From an uncultured Eubacteriales bacterium (lineage in GTDB: Bacteria; Bacillota; Clostridia; Peptostreptococcales; Anaerovoracaceae), in the NCBI GenBank assembly GCA_902773835.1, contig CACYFZ010000012.1, positions 1 through 33,643 on the forward strand: a stretch of 33,643 nt of DNA, read 5' to 3'. The notes under the pieces were generated by a model, which worked only from the letters and a program-made list of their open reading frames with translations, was not told where the DNA came from and did no database searches. This document shows, piece after piece, positions 15,973 to 24,052 of the stretch (positions are counted from its first letter, which is position 1; each line of letters opens with the position of its first letter). Both the position numbers and the translations under genes were made by a program.

Positions 15973-17224
15973 ACTCATACATTATGTCCAAATCTACCGG
16001 ACCGGATATTCCGTCTATTTTTCCGGTGCTGGACTGTTGCCATATTCTATATGGGCCCTTGTAGTCAGTCTTGTCCGTATAATGTGCCAGCCAAACAGGA
16101 CGAGTGTCTGTATCTTCCCACACTTTTTCCAAAAAGTTCAGACTGCCGTACAACATGCAATCATATCCTGCTTTAGAAAGTTCATCTGCGAATGCATCAT
16201 ACATTTTGTTGAGTGTAATAAAACTCATTTCATACTGCTGGAACTGTCCGAAGTCCTCCCAGTCAAATGCGATAGGGTAGTCTAGTTTGGCTCCGTCCAA
16301 TTGTTTTATAATCCACTGAGCTGCTTTTCTCACATCCTCTTCGCTGTTGTCATAACTGTACATATACAGACCGATAGGTACGCCCGCGTCTTGAGCCTTC
16401 TCAAAGTTTTCTTTGAATCGCTTGTCCATTTCGACAGCTCCGTCTTCTGACCAACCGATCCTGATGATGACAAACTCACAGCCGGCGTCCTTGACCTTTT
16501 TGAAATCTATTTCATCCTGCCATGCGGAAACGTCAATTCCGAATTTTCTGCCGTCGCCTGCATATGTTTTTACGAAATCTTTGAACGGAAAGCGCGTGGA
16601 ATCATCATCATATACAGGTATACTCTCCGCAACATTTACGGTCATGTCCCAGTCAATGGAATTACCTGATGCATCAGTTACCGTGATGTGAAGAGGGTAA
16701 CTGCCTACTGTGTCCATATCCACCTTTCCGTCATATTTTATTTCCGGTTTCGGATCGGCATTGTCTCCGTATCCTACGACTGATTTGATATCAAATTCGC
16801 TTCCTTTTTCTACAACTACACCATCGCCGCTCCAAAGCATAACAGGCGGAGTCTTATCATCAACTTTATACTGATAAGTGAAGGTTTTGGTCGGATTGAG
16901 AAGACCCCCGAACATGGCCCGCGACGCGGTAAATACTATTTCTTTTTCTCCCGCGGTTTCCGTGTCCAGATATTCGGCGTCAGAGCTAATGTCGCCGACG
17001 GAATCGGAAACACGACCCATGGCTTCATACTCATCTCCGATTTCAGCCTCGAGGCCTTCATCTTTGAATTCAACATTCAAAGAATCCAAAGTGGTCTTGT
17101 ATGAGTAATAAACCGCTGCAGGTATGGCTATCAATAGACAAAGTATCAAAAGAAGCAGAACTTTCAGTGCTCTGCCTCTCTTCTTTTTTTGTTTTACTTC
17201 TTCTTTATATCTGTCCGATCTCAT
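15971..17224 (-). CDS. Membrane-anchored GH25 muramidase with Ig-like domain
   Basis: The protein of 417 residues has a basic N terminus followed by one span (about 21-43), so it is anchored and faces outward. A beta-rich region follows, including an Ig-like DUF5011-type domain ('GSYPLHITVTDASGNSIDWDMTVNV', about 135-205). The C-terminal glycoside hydrolase family 25 domain starts at 'FGIDVSAWQ' (about 226) and carries the catalytic DxE of 'FDWED' near residue 320 and a Trp-rich end. GH25 enzymes cut the glycan strand of peptidoglycan. It starts 22 bp after the Hsp70-like gene and is the last gene of that operon. Confidence 0.9.
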   Translation of the reverse strand: MRSDRYKEEVKQKKKRGRALKVLLLLILCLLIAIPAAVYYSYKTTLDSLNVEFKDEGLEAEIGDEYEAMGRVSDSVGDISSDAEYLDTETAGEKEIVFTASRAMFGGLLNPTKTFTYQYKVDDKTPPVMLWSGDGVVVEKGSEFDIKSVVGYGDNADPKPEIKYDGKVDMDTVGSYPLHITVTDASGNSIDWDMTVNVAESIPVYDDDSTRFPFKDFVKTYAGDGRKFGIDVSAWQDEIDFKKVKDAGCEFVIIRIGWSEDGAVEMDKRFKENFEKAQDAGVPIGLYMYSYDNSEEDVRKAAQWIIKQLDGAKLDYPIAFDWEDFGQFQQYEMSFITLNKMYDAFADELSKAGYDCMLYGSLNFLEKVWEDTDTRPVWLAHYTDKTDYKGPYRIWQQSSTGKIDGISGPVDLDIMYE

Positions 17225-17246
17225 TCTGTGATTGCTGCTTCCTTTT

Positions 17247-19163
17247 TTATTGTCCGAGTGGTATCTCTACTACTTCCGCCATCTTGGCAAGTGTAGTCTC
17301 AATCTGAACGGTAATTTCATTTACCATACGCTCACTTATCTCATCGTTCTTCTCTTCCTTCAGGGTTTCGTAGAAAGATTCTTTGATTCCCGCGCTTATA
17401 CTTTCGGTACGAGAGCTGAAAGCGCCCTTAGGGATTAACCTGCGTACCGGCTTAGGGACGTCTGCAGAAAGAAGAGTCTCCTGCATCTTTTCTTTTCCGA
17501 GGAAGAGCACGACGATGGATGCGACTATGCCGATGAGTACGCCTTCAGGACCTGCCATGAACGGGATCAGGTCGATTGTGGCTATCAGTATGGCAACTAC
17601 CGCCGTTACTATAGAATCGATGAGGAAGGTCATTTCCTCTACGGCGAATATGTTCTTGGCATCAACTTTTATGTCGATGTCGTCAGAACTCAGATACGAT
17701 TTGAGGCTGAGCGCCGTATACGGAACTCTGTGCTTCAGGCAGACAGGAACCGTCAAAGACTCGAGCTCCTCTATTACAGGTCTGAGCCACGATGTTATAG
17801 GCCCTGCCAGAAGCTCTCTGACTTCATCGGATTTAAGATATTCACTTACTTCCTGCTGGAGGATTCCGTCCGTATCTGCGAGTCTTTTTATCTCTCCGGA
17901 GCGCCATCTGTCAAATACCGGGATGGCAACCTTTTCTACTATAGGATCCACGAGAGTATCTACCGCATTCTTATACAGAGTAGGTATGTGCTTGCTGACG
18001 ATGTTTTCTATTGCATCAGATGCTATAAGCTCATCGAGTTCTTCCTTGAACTCTTTAAGATCCTCATCAATACGTCCGCAGTAGGACAGACCTCTTGCAA
18101 CTGAGAATTCAGGGTCGGTTGCCGAGATGACTACCGAATCAGGGAATACGCTGCTGCACCAATCCCTTATGGCAGGCAGTTTGCTGACTCCGCCCGTAAG
18201 GAAAATGAGCTCAGGCTGATCTCCCGTAATATTCTTCTTTACATCCTCAAGAGATGAGATGAAAACTTCTCTCCAAGACTTGCGTCCGAGCTTATCAATC
18301 TTTTTATTGACCAGCTTGTCTGCTGTCTTGGCATCCATCTTAAGGACGAGTTTAACAGGTCTGTCGTAGTGGAGGACTATACTCTCCTGGCAGGAATTTT
18401 TACTCCAATACTCTTCGTCAGAGTAGTATTTTTCTTTGAGCCTTCTGGCGGCGAATTCGGCATATGTGCGCCATGGGTCACTCTTGTCGAATACGGATTG
18501 AATTTTCTTTTTGAACAGCCCGGCAGAAGCAACGGATTCCTCGAGGAGAATCTCATCCATGAGGCCGCCGCCGAGGACGACTTCTCCGGCTGTCTGCATT
18601 TCGACTTCTTTACCGCCCATGATGTAAGCGAAATCCGTAGTGGAAGAACCGATATCTACAACCAGCACGGGTTTTGAAAGAATATCAACGCCGACCTGAA
18701 GGTGCTTGGACTGACATGCGCTTACCATAGCGGCCCTGGACTCAGAGATAATCTTTGCCGGCGGATAACCCGCACTTTCGAAAATCTCTCTGTAATGCTC
18801 TCTGGAATTCTTATCCCAGCCGGCAGGGCAGCCTATGTAAAAACTGCATTCCTCGTTCTTTATTAAGTCGCCGTTTCCGTAGAGCTCACCGAGAACACCG
18901 GCTGCAAAACTCCTTACATCCTGCGCACTGTTTCTGTCCGAAAGGAAGCGGCTTTTAAACCTGAGCTTGCGCTTAATTACGTTATCGGCATAGCATGCTT
19001 TTTCTCCTATGAGAAGGTCCCCGTTCTGGAGCTGTGCATATGCGGTAATAAAACTCTGCTCTCCGACTACGGTGAGCATCTCAGGTACGTTCATATTCTC
19101 TTTTTCAAGTCTGGCGATTGCGCTTTCGGCATCGCCGAGGTCAAATCCGAAAAAACGATCCAT
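17247..19163 (-). CDS. Hsp70/actin-like ATPase with C-terminal membrane segments
   Basis: The protein of 638 residues has the actin/Hsp70 ATPase fold: phosphate-1 motif 'FFGFDLGDAES' at residues 4-14, phosphate-2 'VLVVDIGSSTTDFAYI' at about 163-178, and adenosine motif 'LIFLTGGVSKLPAI' near 325. The usual DLGTTNS of DnaK is altered to DLGDAES. No beta-sandwich substrate-binding domain is seen. The C-terminal part is helical and has two hydrophobic segments at about 508-550, then a helical tail. It is therefore an atypical, probably membrane-associated Hsp70-like protein. AAGGAA precedes ATG 19163, and only 2 bp separate it from the upstream gene. Confidence 0.85.
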   Translation of the reverse strand: MDRFFGFDLGDAESAIARLEKENMNVPEMLTVVGEQSFITAYAQLQNGDLLIGEKACYADNVIKRKLRFKSRFLSDRNSAQDVRSFAAGVLGELYGNGDLIKNEECSFYIGCPAGWDKNSREHYREIFESAGYPPAKIISESRAAMVSACQSKHLQVGVDILSKPVLVVDIGSSTTDFAYIMGGKEVEMQTAGEVVLGGGLMDEILLEESVASAGLFKKKIQSVFDKSDPWRTYAEFAARRLKEKYYSDEEYWSKNSCQESIVLHYDRPVKLVLKMDAKTADKLVNKKIDKLGRKSWREVFISSLEDVKKNITGDQPELIFLTGGVSKLPAIRDWCSSVFPDSVVISATDPEFSVARGLSYCGRIDEDLKEFKEELDELIASDAIENIVSKHIPTLYKNAVDTLVDPIVEKVAIPVFDRWRSGEIKRLADTDGILQQEVSEYLKSDEVRELLAGPITSWLRPVIEELESLTVPVCLKHRVPYTALSLKSYLSSDDIDIKVDAKNIFAVEEMTFLIDSIVTAVVAILIATIDLIPFMAGPEGVLIGIVASIVVLFLGKEKMQETLLSADVPKPVRRLIPKGAFSSRTESISAGIKESFYETLKEEKNDEISERMVNEITVQIETTLAKMAEVVEIPLGQ

Positions 19164-19165
19164 AT

Positions 19166-20047
19166 CTAATTTCCTTTTGAAGCGAGTCCTTTTTTAAGTA
19201 GTTTGCCGTCTGCGACAAGTGCAGGTCTTATCGTTCCTGCGCTTGTACCGGGCATTAAGTCAAAGTATTGAGCCGTATCTGAATCATAATCTACGGCTTC
19301 TATTTGCTGCTGATGCAGATAGTATTTAATGCCGGCGATTTTTTCCAGGGCAAATTCAGGGTCTCCGCTGTATGATGCGGCCAGAAGATCAGAGAAGAGT
19401 TCTATCTCTGCAGACGATGCATCCCGTCCTTCAATCTTTCCTGCCTGTTCTCTGTATGCCTGTTTTTCCGTCAGCCTGACCTCATCGAGGCTCTGGTCAA
19501 CGGAAATCATGATGGTCCTGTAGTTTCTGTAAATGCGGTCAGCATCAACTCTCTGCTCTACATAATATTCCTTTTTCTTGCTCAGCGCCGGCTTTCCCTT
19601 GATGCTTCCGGAAAGGAAGAGGGCGGCAGCTCCCATGATAATTGCAACAGATCTTGCAATAAGATCATTTCTTGCGGCAGTCGTAGATGCGCTGTTTATT
19701 CCGAGCAGGATGAGAGGAAGAAGTCCGTATATAAGCAGTACTATGCCGGCAATCGTCAGGAGTATTACGCTGACAGGAGTTTTCGCTTTTCCTTTCTCGT
19801 TTACACCTTGCTCAAAGACTTTGGTGCCTCCCAGAGAGTCGATAAAAGGAAGGGACAGTCTGACAGCCTGCATAATATGTGCCGCGGCGTTTCTTTCGGC
19901 ATCGCTTCCTGCAGCATCGTTATGTGTCAGGAGAAGTTTGTCCGTTTCTTTTTCGAGAATGGAGACAGCTTTCTCAGCCGTGCCCGCCGCAGATATTTCC
20001 GTCAAAAGACGGTCCTTATCTTTTTCAAGTAATTCTGTAATTTTCAT
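19166..20047 (-). CDS. Membrane protein, putative partner of the Hsp70-like ATPase
   Basis: The protein of 293 residues has an N-terminal helical region with Leu/Lys/Glu-rich coiled-coil character (1-90), two membrane spans (about 93-117 and 132-150) and a long C-terminal helical domain with YRNYRTIM and LLAASYSGDPEF segments. No family is recognised. GAGGAAC lies five bases before ATG 20047. The 2-bp gap to the Hsp70-like gene suggests a stable stoichiometric partnership, for example as a membrane adaptor or co-factor of the ATPase (inference). Confidence 0.7.
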   Translation of the reverse strand: MKITELLEKDKDRLLTEISAAGTAEKAVSILEKETDKLLLTHNDAAGSDAERNAAAHIMQAVRLSLPFIDSLGGTKVFEQGVNEKGKAKTPVSVILLTIAGIVLLIYGLLPLILLGINSASTTAARNDLIARSVAIIMGAAALFLSGSIKGKPALSKKKEYYVEQRVDADRIYRNYRTIMISVDQSLDEVRLTEKQAYREQAGKIEGRDASSAEIELFSDLLAASYSGDPEFALEKIAGIKYYLHQQQIEAVDYDSDTAQYFDLMPGTSAGTIRPALVADGKLLKKGLASKGN

Positions 20048-20125
20048 AGTTCCTCAAGCGGAATAATCATTCCGTATTTTTCGTCTGCAATGAAGGATCG
20101 TGAAATCCCTTAAACATACGAACTA

Positions 20126-20131
20126 ATTATA
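20126..20131 (-). promoter_or_regulatory. Possible -10 element for the minus-strand Hsp70-like operon
   Basis: ATTATA on the plus strand reads as TATAAT on the minus strand, 79 bp before the start at 20047. The -35 region is poor, so this is tentative. Confidence 0.3.
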
Positions 20132-20229
20132 CACTTTTTATGTAATTATTGACACACTTTGAAACAGCGTAAAGCTAAGTGACAATGCTGTGTGCTTATA
20201 TAGTATACCTTTGCATGGTAGCGGGGATC

Positions 20230-20249
20230 AGAGCGTTTAGCTCTTTTTT
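20230..20249 (+). terminator. Weak hairpin with T-run
   Basis: AGAGC/GCTCT, 5-nt loop, then T6. The stem is only 5 bp. It could stop stray transcription before the panF promoter; no gene before it on this strand is evident. Confidence 0.3.
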
Positions 20250-20275
20250 ACTTTCAAAAATACATCTTTTATGTT
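20247..20275 (+). promoter_or_regulatory. Promoter of the yhdT-panF unit
   Basis: TTTACT at 20247-20252, 17-bp spacer, TATGTT at 20270-20275. The predicted start is near 20282, directly in front of the structured leader. Confidence 0.4.
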
Positions 20276-20286
20276 AAATTTGAATT

Positions 20287-20380
20287 GACGGGTGGTATTC
20301 CTTCGGGAAACTATACCAGGTGCAATTAATACGTATTGTCAGCCATCCGTTTTCGGGTGGCTTTATTTATTGATTGCACC
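20287..20380 (+). promoter_or_regulatory. Structured 5' leader of yhdT-panF (candidate cis-regulatory RNA)
   Basis: Three helices can be drawn. P1 is TGGTA-TTCC around a TTCG tetraloop with GGAA and TACCA (20293-20318). P2 is a perfect 8-bp long-range stem GGTGCAAT (20319-20326) with ATTGCACC (20373-20380). P3 is AGCCATCC/GGGTGGCT (20341-20362), nested inside P2 and followed by a T-rich tail, which looks like an attenuator. P2 ends 10 nt before the AGGAG ribosome site of yhdT. It could act on termination or on initiation; no known riboswitch class is recognised. Confidence 0.5.
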
Positions 20381-20402
20381 ATGAAGTGAAAGGAGAAAAA
20401 AC

Positions 20403-20687
20403 TTGAACAGAATAGAAGGGATGAGCAGGGAACAAAAGGATGCACAGGTAAGAAGAGAGGCGCGTGCCACTCTGATACTCTTCGCGATCTGCTTCTTATG
20501 GAATGTGTTATTCGCATATGCACTGTCAGGCAGCGGCATCAGAATAGGCGGACTTCCTCTATGGTGGCTTGTGAGCGTGCCCGGCATGTTCGTAGTGGCC
20601 GTTGTCGGAGTCGTATACCTTCTGAAGAAGGTCTTCGTGAACTTCAATCTCGAAGATGAAGAGGAGGGAGGTGCGGCCAATGAGTAA
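20403..20687 (+). CDS. yhdT: YhdT family (DUF997) small membrane protein
   Basis: The protein of 94 residues has two membrane spans (about 22-43 and 52-76) and an acidic C-terminal tail. 'REARATLILFAICFLWNVLFAYALSG' and 'GLPLWWLVSVPGMFVV' fit the YhdT/DUF997 family, which lies directly before panF in many bacteria, including E. coli. A TTG start at 20403 with AGGAG eight bases upstream is preferred to ATG 20421, which has no spacing for a ribosome site. It overlaps panF by 8 nt. A role as accessory subunit of the symporter is inferred from synteny. Confidence 0.82.
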   Translation: MNRIEGMSREQKDAQVRREARATLILFAICFLWNVLFAYALSGSGIRIGGLPLWWLVSVPGMFVVAVVGVVYLLKKVFVNFNLEDEEEGGAANE

Positions 20688-22206
20688 GGGAGCAACTGTG
20701 CTTCTTATCCTGGTGGCATATCTGGTGCTGAATCTCTGGCTCGGCATACATACGAGCAGAAAGTCGGCCAAGGAACATTCGGATAAGGGATTTCTCACTA
20801 ATTACTTTGCGGGATCTCGCAGCATGGGAGGGGTAGTCCTCGCGATGACACTGGTCGCTACATATACAAGTGCAAGTTCGTTCCTCGGAGGACCCGGACT
20901 CGCATTCAGCTACGGCATGTCATGGTCCTGGGTTGCCGGTGTGCAGATAGGCGCAGCCTTCCTGACTCTCGGAGTGCTCGGAAAGAAGTTTGCCATTGTG
21001 GCCAGGCGAACCAATGCAGTTACGATAAATGATTATTTGAGGGCACGCTATAAATCGCCTGCGGTCGTAATCCTCTGCGGCATAGCCATGGTTGTATTCT
21101 TTACGACTCAGATGATCGCGCAGTTTATCGGTGGGGCCACTCTGCTTCAGTCAGTTACGGGACTTCCGTATTGGATGGGCCTCTTGCTCTTCGGTGCGGT
21201 AGTAATCATATACACATCGGTCGGAGGTTTTAAGGCCGTGGTTACGACCGATACCATACAGGGCGTAGTAATGACCTGCGGTACATTCCTGCTGCTATTC
21301 TTCGTTATCTATCATGCGGGAGGCATGAATAGTATCGTCAGTTCGTTAGATGCAGGAAATCCCGGATGGGATCTCATGGGAAAAGGCGAGTACGGTGCTG
21401 AGATAGCAGCACTCAGACCCGGGGCACTCATATCATTTTGGGTGCTGGTCGGAGTAGCTGTGCTCGGACTGCCTCAGACTGCGGTAAGGTGCATGGGATT
21501 TAAAGATACGGAGTCGATGCACAAGGCCATGTTATACGGCACTGTCGTGATCGGCATACTCATGATAGGAATGCACCTTGCGGGAACTCTCGCTTATCCT
21601 CTGATACCTGCAGAGAAACTCGACAGCACGGATCAGGTCATTCCGTATGTCGTAATGAAATACATGCCTGCTTGGGCCGCAGGACTTTTCCTGGCGGCAC
21701 CTCTCGCAGCCGTAATGTCTACTATAGATTCACTTTTGATTTTGGCGTCAGCCACGATTATCAAAGACATCTATCTTCACTACATAAAAAAAGTACCGCT
21801 CGGTACTTCGGCAGTGAATGATTCGAAATACGATGAGGCATTTGATAAGGTTCCGAAGTACAGCTTCGCTCTTACCGCTGCTATCGGTATCATCGGATGC
21901 CTTCTGGCGCTTAACCCGCCGGATGTAATCGTGTGGATCAATCTTTTCGCATTCGGAGGACTTGAAGCCACATTCTTCTGGCCTATAATCGGAGGACTTT
22001 ACTGGAAAAAAGGGAACTCCAAGGCATGCCTTGCATCGGTTATATGCGGCCTTGCAACTTTCATTTTCTTTAACCGGGTAAAGATTCTGCCTCTCGGAAT
22101 TCATGAGATAATAATAGGCCTCATCGTGGGAGGCCTGGCGTACTTTATTGTCGGTCTTGCAAGTTCTGAAGAGCCGGATGAAGAGATGCTGAGAAAGTGT
22201 TTCTAA
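20680..22206 (+). CDS. panF: Sodium/pantothenate symporter
   Basis: The protein of about 508 residues belongs to the solute:sodium symporter family with about 13 spans. 'NYFAGSRSMGGVVLAMTLVA' and the following Ser-rich 'TSASSFLGGPG' closely match the PanF signature region; 'MSTIDSLLILASATI' is the family Na+-site segment. It would import pantothenate, the precursor of coenzyme A. ATG 20680 follows GGAGG by seven bases and overlaps yhdT. Its stop overlaps the stop of the convergent bioY gene, with no terminator between them. Confidence 0.92.
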   Translation: MSKGATVLLILVAYLVLNLWLGIHTSRKSAKEHSDKGFLTNYFAGSRSMGGVVLAMTLVATYTSASSFLGGPGLAFSYGMSWSWVAGVQIGAAFLTLGVLGKKFAIVARRTNAVTINDYLRARYKSPAVVILCGIAMVVFFTTQMIAQFIGGATLLQSVTGLPYWMGLLLFGAVVIIYTSVGGFKAVVTTDTIQGVVMTCGTFLLLFFVIYHAGGMNSIVSSLDAGNPGWDLMGKGEYGAEIAALRPGALISFWVLVGVAVLGLPQTAVRCMGFKDTESMHKAMLYGTVVIGILMIGMHLAGTLAYPLIPAEKLDSTDQVIPYVVMKYMPAWAAGLFLAAPLAAVMSTIDSLLILASATIIKDIYLHYIKKVPLGTSAVNDSKYDEAFDKVPKYSFALTAAIGIIGCLLALNPPDVIVWINLFAFGGLEATFFWPIIGGLYWKKGNSKACLASVICGLATFIFFNRVKILPLGIHEIIIGLIVGGLAYFIVGLASSEEPDEEMLRKCF

Positions 22207-22775
22207 TTAACATGTTTTCTCAAGCGGTTGCACAAAAGTGACGCGAGAATGATTTTAAGAGCATCGGGGATGAGATAGGGAACGACACACATCGAAAGAG
22301 CAGTGCCGAGCCCTATGGCTCCGGTGTTCTTTGTGTATACGGCCATAAACCACGCCGTACCGAAGGCATAGCATACCAGAAGTCCGATTATCATGGATGC
22401 AATCAGTGATTTTTGACCGTTTCCGAACTTTCTTTCAAAGAACCACATCACCAGAGCGGTTCCTATAAAACCGATAATATATCCGCCGGTGGGGCCCATC
22501 ATGTGTCCGATACCGCCTGCGAAACCTGAGAAGACCGGAAGACCGATTGCTCCGAGCAGAAGATAAACAATCACGCTCATAGTTCCGCGCTTGCCGCCAA
22601 GGAGGCCAAGCGTCAGGAACACCGCAAAAGTCTGCATGGTAAACGGAACCATCGAAGGGATAGTTATCCAGGAGCAAATAGCGATGAGTGCCGCGCATTG
22701 CCCTATATATGCATAATCTTTGGTGTGCAGTTTGTTACTCACTCTTGATTCCTGAGAGTTGTTCATACCTATCAT
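22203..22775 (-). CDS. bioY: BioY family biotin transporter substrate-binding subunit
   Basis: The protein of about 190 residues has six hydrophobic segments. 'VPFTMQTFAVFLTLGLLGGKRG' and 'LGAIGLPVFSGFAGGIGHMMGPTGGYI' are diagnostic of BioY, the biotin-binding S component of ECF transporters; the energising EcfAAT genes are not here. ATG 22775 is used; a TTG at 22781 has better spacing from GAAGGA, while upstream in-frame starts would lie before the promoter. It lies next to biotin-dependent decarboxylase genes, which fits a need for biotin. Confidence 0.92.
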   Translation of the reverse strand: MIGMNNSQESRVSNKLHTKDYAYIGQCAALIAICSWITIPSMVPFTMQTFAVFLTLGLLGGKRGTMSVIVYLLLGAIGLPVFSGFAGGIGHMMGPTGGYIIGFIGTALVMWFFERKFGNGQKSLIASMIIGLLVCYAFGTAWFMAVYTKNTGAIGLGTALSMCVVPYLIPDALKIILASLLCNRLRKHVN

Positions 22776-22809
22776 AGTCAACAGCCGTCCTTCATTAATC
22801 GTTGAAGTA

Positions 22810-22862
22810 ATTATAAACCTTATGAACGGAATGTCAACAGGGGAGGTTAACAATTGTAAACC
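22810..22862 (-). promoter_or_regulatory. bioY promoter with BirA-like half-sites
   Basis: On the minus strand TTGACA (22837-22832), a 16-bp spacer and TATAAT (22815-22810) give a consensus promoter. Upstream is a near-perfect 18-bp palindrome GGTTTACAATTGTTAACC (22862-22845). Its halves GGTTTACAA and TTGTTAACC are those of BirA boxes, but here they abut in reversed order; a further GGTTTATAA overlaps the -10. Biotin-BirA control is plausible, but the spacing is unusual. Confidence 0.5.
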
Positions 22863-22869
22863 CCTTTTG

Positions 22870-23850
22870 TTAATTAACGCCTCTCCTTAAAGTAAGAAGT
22901 CTCATCTCTCTGCTTATATCCAGGAACTCTTTGAGGTTTCTCGATATCATACGATTCTTTCTGGTGTAGTAGTAAACATCTCTTATAAATTCCGGACTTC
23001 TTACCATGTAGTAACACATATTGGCCGTTCGGCTTTCAGTTTGCTTTATGAGCGTGTCGCTTATCACCGTAATTCCGAGTCCTGAAGAAGCCATTCCGAA
23101 AGCGCTTTGAAGCTGGTTTAGCTCAAAGGCGGAACGCACATTGATGCCGTAGTCTTCGAAGACGGCATCACATCTTCTTCTGGTGTCGAAGCTTTCCTGG
23201 AGAAGAATAAAGGGCTGATCTTTAAATGGTCTCAGATCCTGCAGGCTCGGCTTGGTGTTGGCTACATGCATACCGAGTATTATGTCCTCATAGGAATAGG
23301 CGTGTTTCATAAGTTTTTCATTTATCTTGTATTCCAAAGGTACCGCTATGAGCAGAATCTCCGTACCCAGATAGTGCTTTTCAATTTTTTCTACTCCATC
23401 CGGAAAATTATCTATGGCTACATCCAGATCTCCGTTTTGCAACATGCGAATCAATGAAGGTGTATCCATATCGTATAGCTGTATTTTGATTGACGGGTGA
23501 CGAGAAGAAAAATCCGAAAGAATAAGAGGTACTACATTGGAGATGTACAGCGCACTTCCTCCGATTGATATCTCTCCGGTTTCAAGACCTTTGACATCGT
23601 TTAGATAACTCATAAAATCATCCTCAATCATTGAGATGTTATCGCAGCACTCGAGATACTTCTCTCCGATTTGAGTGAGACGCAAAGGGGAGACACTTCT
23701 GTCGAAAATCTGAGCGCCGATTTCTTTTTCAACATTTGATACCATTACACTCAGTGAAGGTTGTGCGATATGCAGAACCTTTGATGCTTTGGAAAAGCCT
23801 CCTTCTCGATAAATAGAAGAAATGATATCTTTTTTTCTGAATAAGTCCAT
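22870..23850 (-). CDS. LysR-type transcriptional regulator
   Basis: The protein of about 326 residues has an N-terminal winged helix-turn-helix ('GGFSKASKVLHIAQPSLSVM', about residues 15-36) and the periplasmic-binding-like effector domain starting at about 90 ('GEISIGGSALYIS'). ATG 23850 is chosen because GGAGGA lies four bases upstream; an in-frame ATG at 23880 has no such site. It is divergent from the carboxyltransferase operon with a shared intergenic region carrying a dyad, the usual LysR arrangement, so it probably controls that operon in response to a substrate-related effector. Confidence 0.93.
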   Translation of the reverse strand: MDLFRKKDIISSIYREGGFSKASKVLHIAQPSLSVMVSNVEKEIGAQIFDRSVSPLRLTQIGEKYLECCDNISMIEDDFMSYLNDVKGLETGEISIGGSALYISNVVPLILSDFSSRHPSIKIQLYDMDTPSLIRMLQNGDLDVAIDNFPDGVEKIEKHYLGTEILLIAVPLEYKINEKLMKHAYSYEDIILGMHVANTKPSLQDLRPFKDQPFILLQESFDTRRRCDAVFEDYGINVRSAFELNQLQSAFGMASSGLGITVISDTLIKQTESRTANMCYYMVRSPEFIRDVYYYTRKNRMISRNLKEFLDISREMRLLTLRRGVN

Positions 23851-23902
23851 TTTATCCTCCGAAAATATGCTTACGTTCAATCATAATTGCTCAAACTCGC
23901 TT

Positions 23903-23932
23903 AAATAAGGGGATTCAAGCTATTTGTGTCAA
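23903..23932 (-). promoter_or_regulatory. Probable promoter of the LysR gene
   Basis: On the minus strand TTGACA (23932-23927) is followed after 18 bp by TTATTT (23908-23903). The dyad at 23933-23950 abuts its -35, which would permit autoregulation. Confidence 0.4.
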
Positions 23933-23950
23933 TATAAGAACAATCTTATA
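23933..23950. promoter_or_regulatory. LysR-type operator dyad
   Basis: A perfect inverted repeat TATAAG-N6-CTTATA contains the T-N11-A pattern of LysR sites. It lies about 58-75 bp before the predicted start of the divergent operon, the classic activator position, and touches the regulator's own -35. Confidence 0.55.
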
Positions 23951-23972
23951 ACTTTCATTATTATATTTATAT

Positions 23973-24001
23973 TTGATTATAACATAGACTGACTATATTA
24001 T
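23973..24001 (+). promoter_or_regulatory. Promoter of the Na+-pump decarboxylase operon
   Basis: TTGATT (23973-23978), 17-bp spacer, TATTAT (23996-24001). The leader of about 45 nt ends in a GAGGAGGAG ribosome site before ATG 24053. Confidence 0.5.
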
Positions 24002-24052
24002 TACTACAATCGGAAATATAATAATATGTAGAATTCTCATGAGGAGGAGAAC

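Noticed and set aside
20179..20249. Short transcript from GTGACA/TAGTAT ending at the weak hairpin
   Set aside because: The promoter spacing is poor and the product would be under 40 nt; insufficient evidence for an RNA gene.
20287..20365. T-box leader (GGGTGGTA resembles the T-box sequence)
   Set aside because: The match stops after GGTA, there is no Stem I with specifier loop or AGUA motif between the promoter and this point, and the gene is a vitamin symporter.
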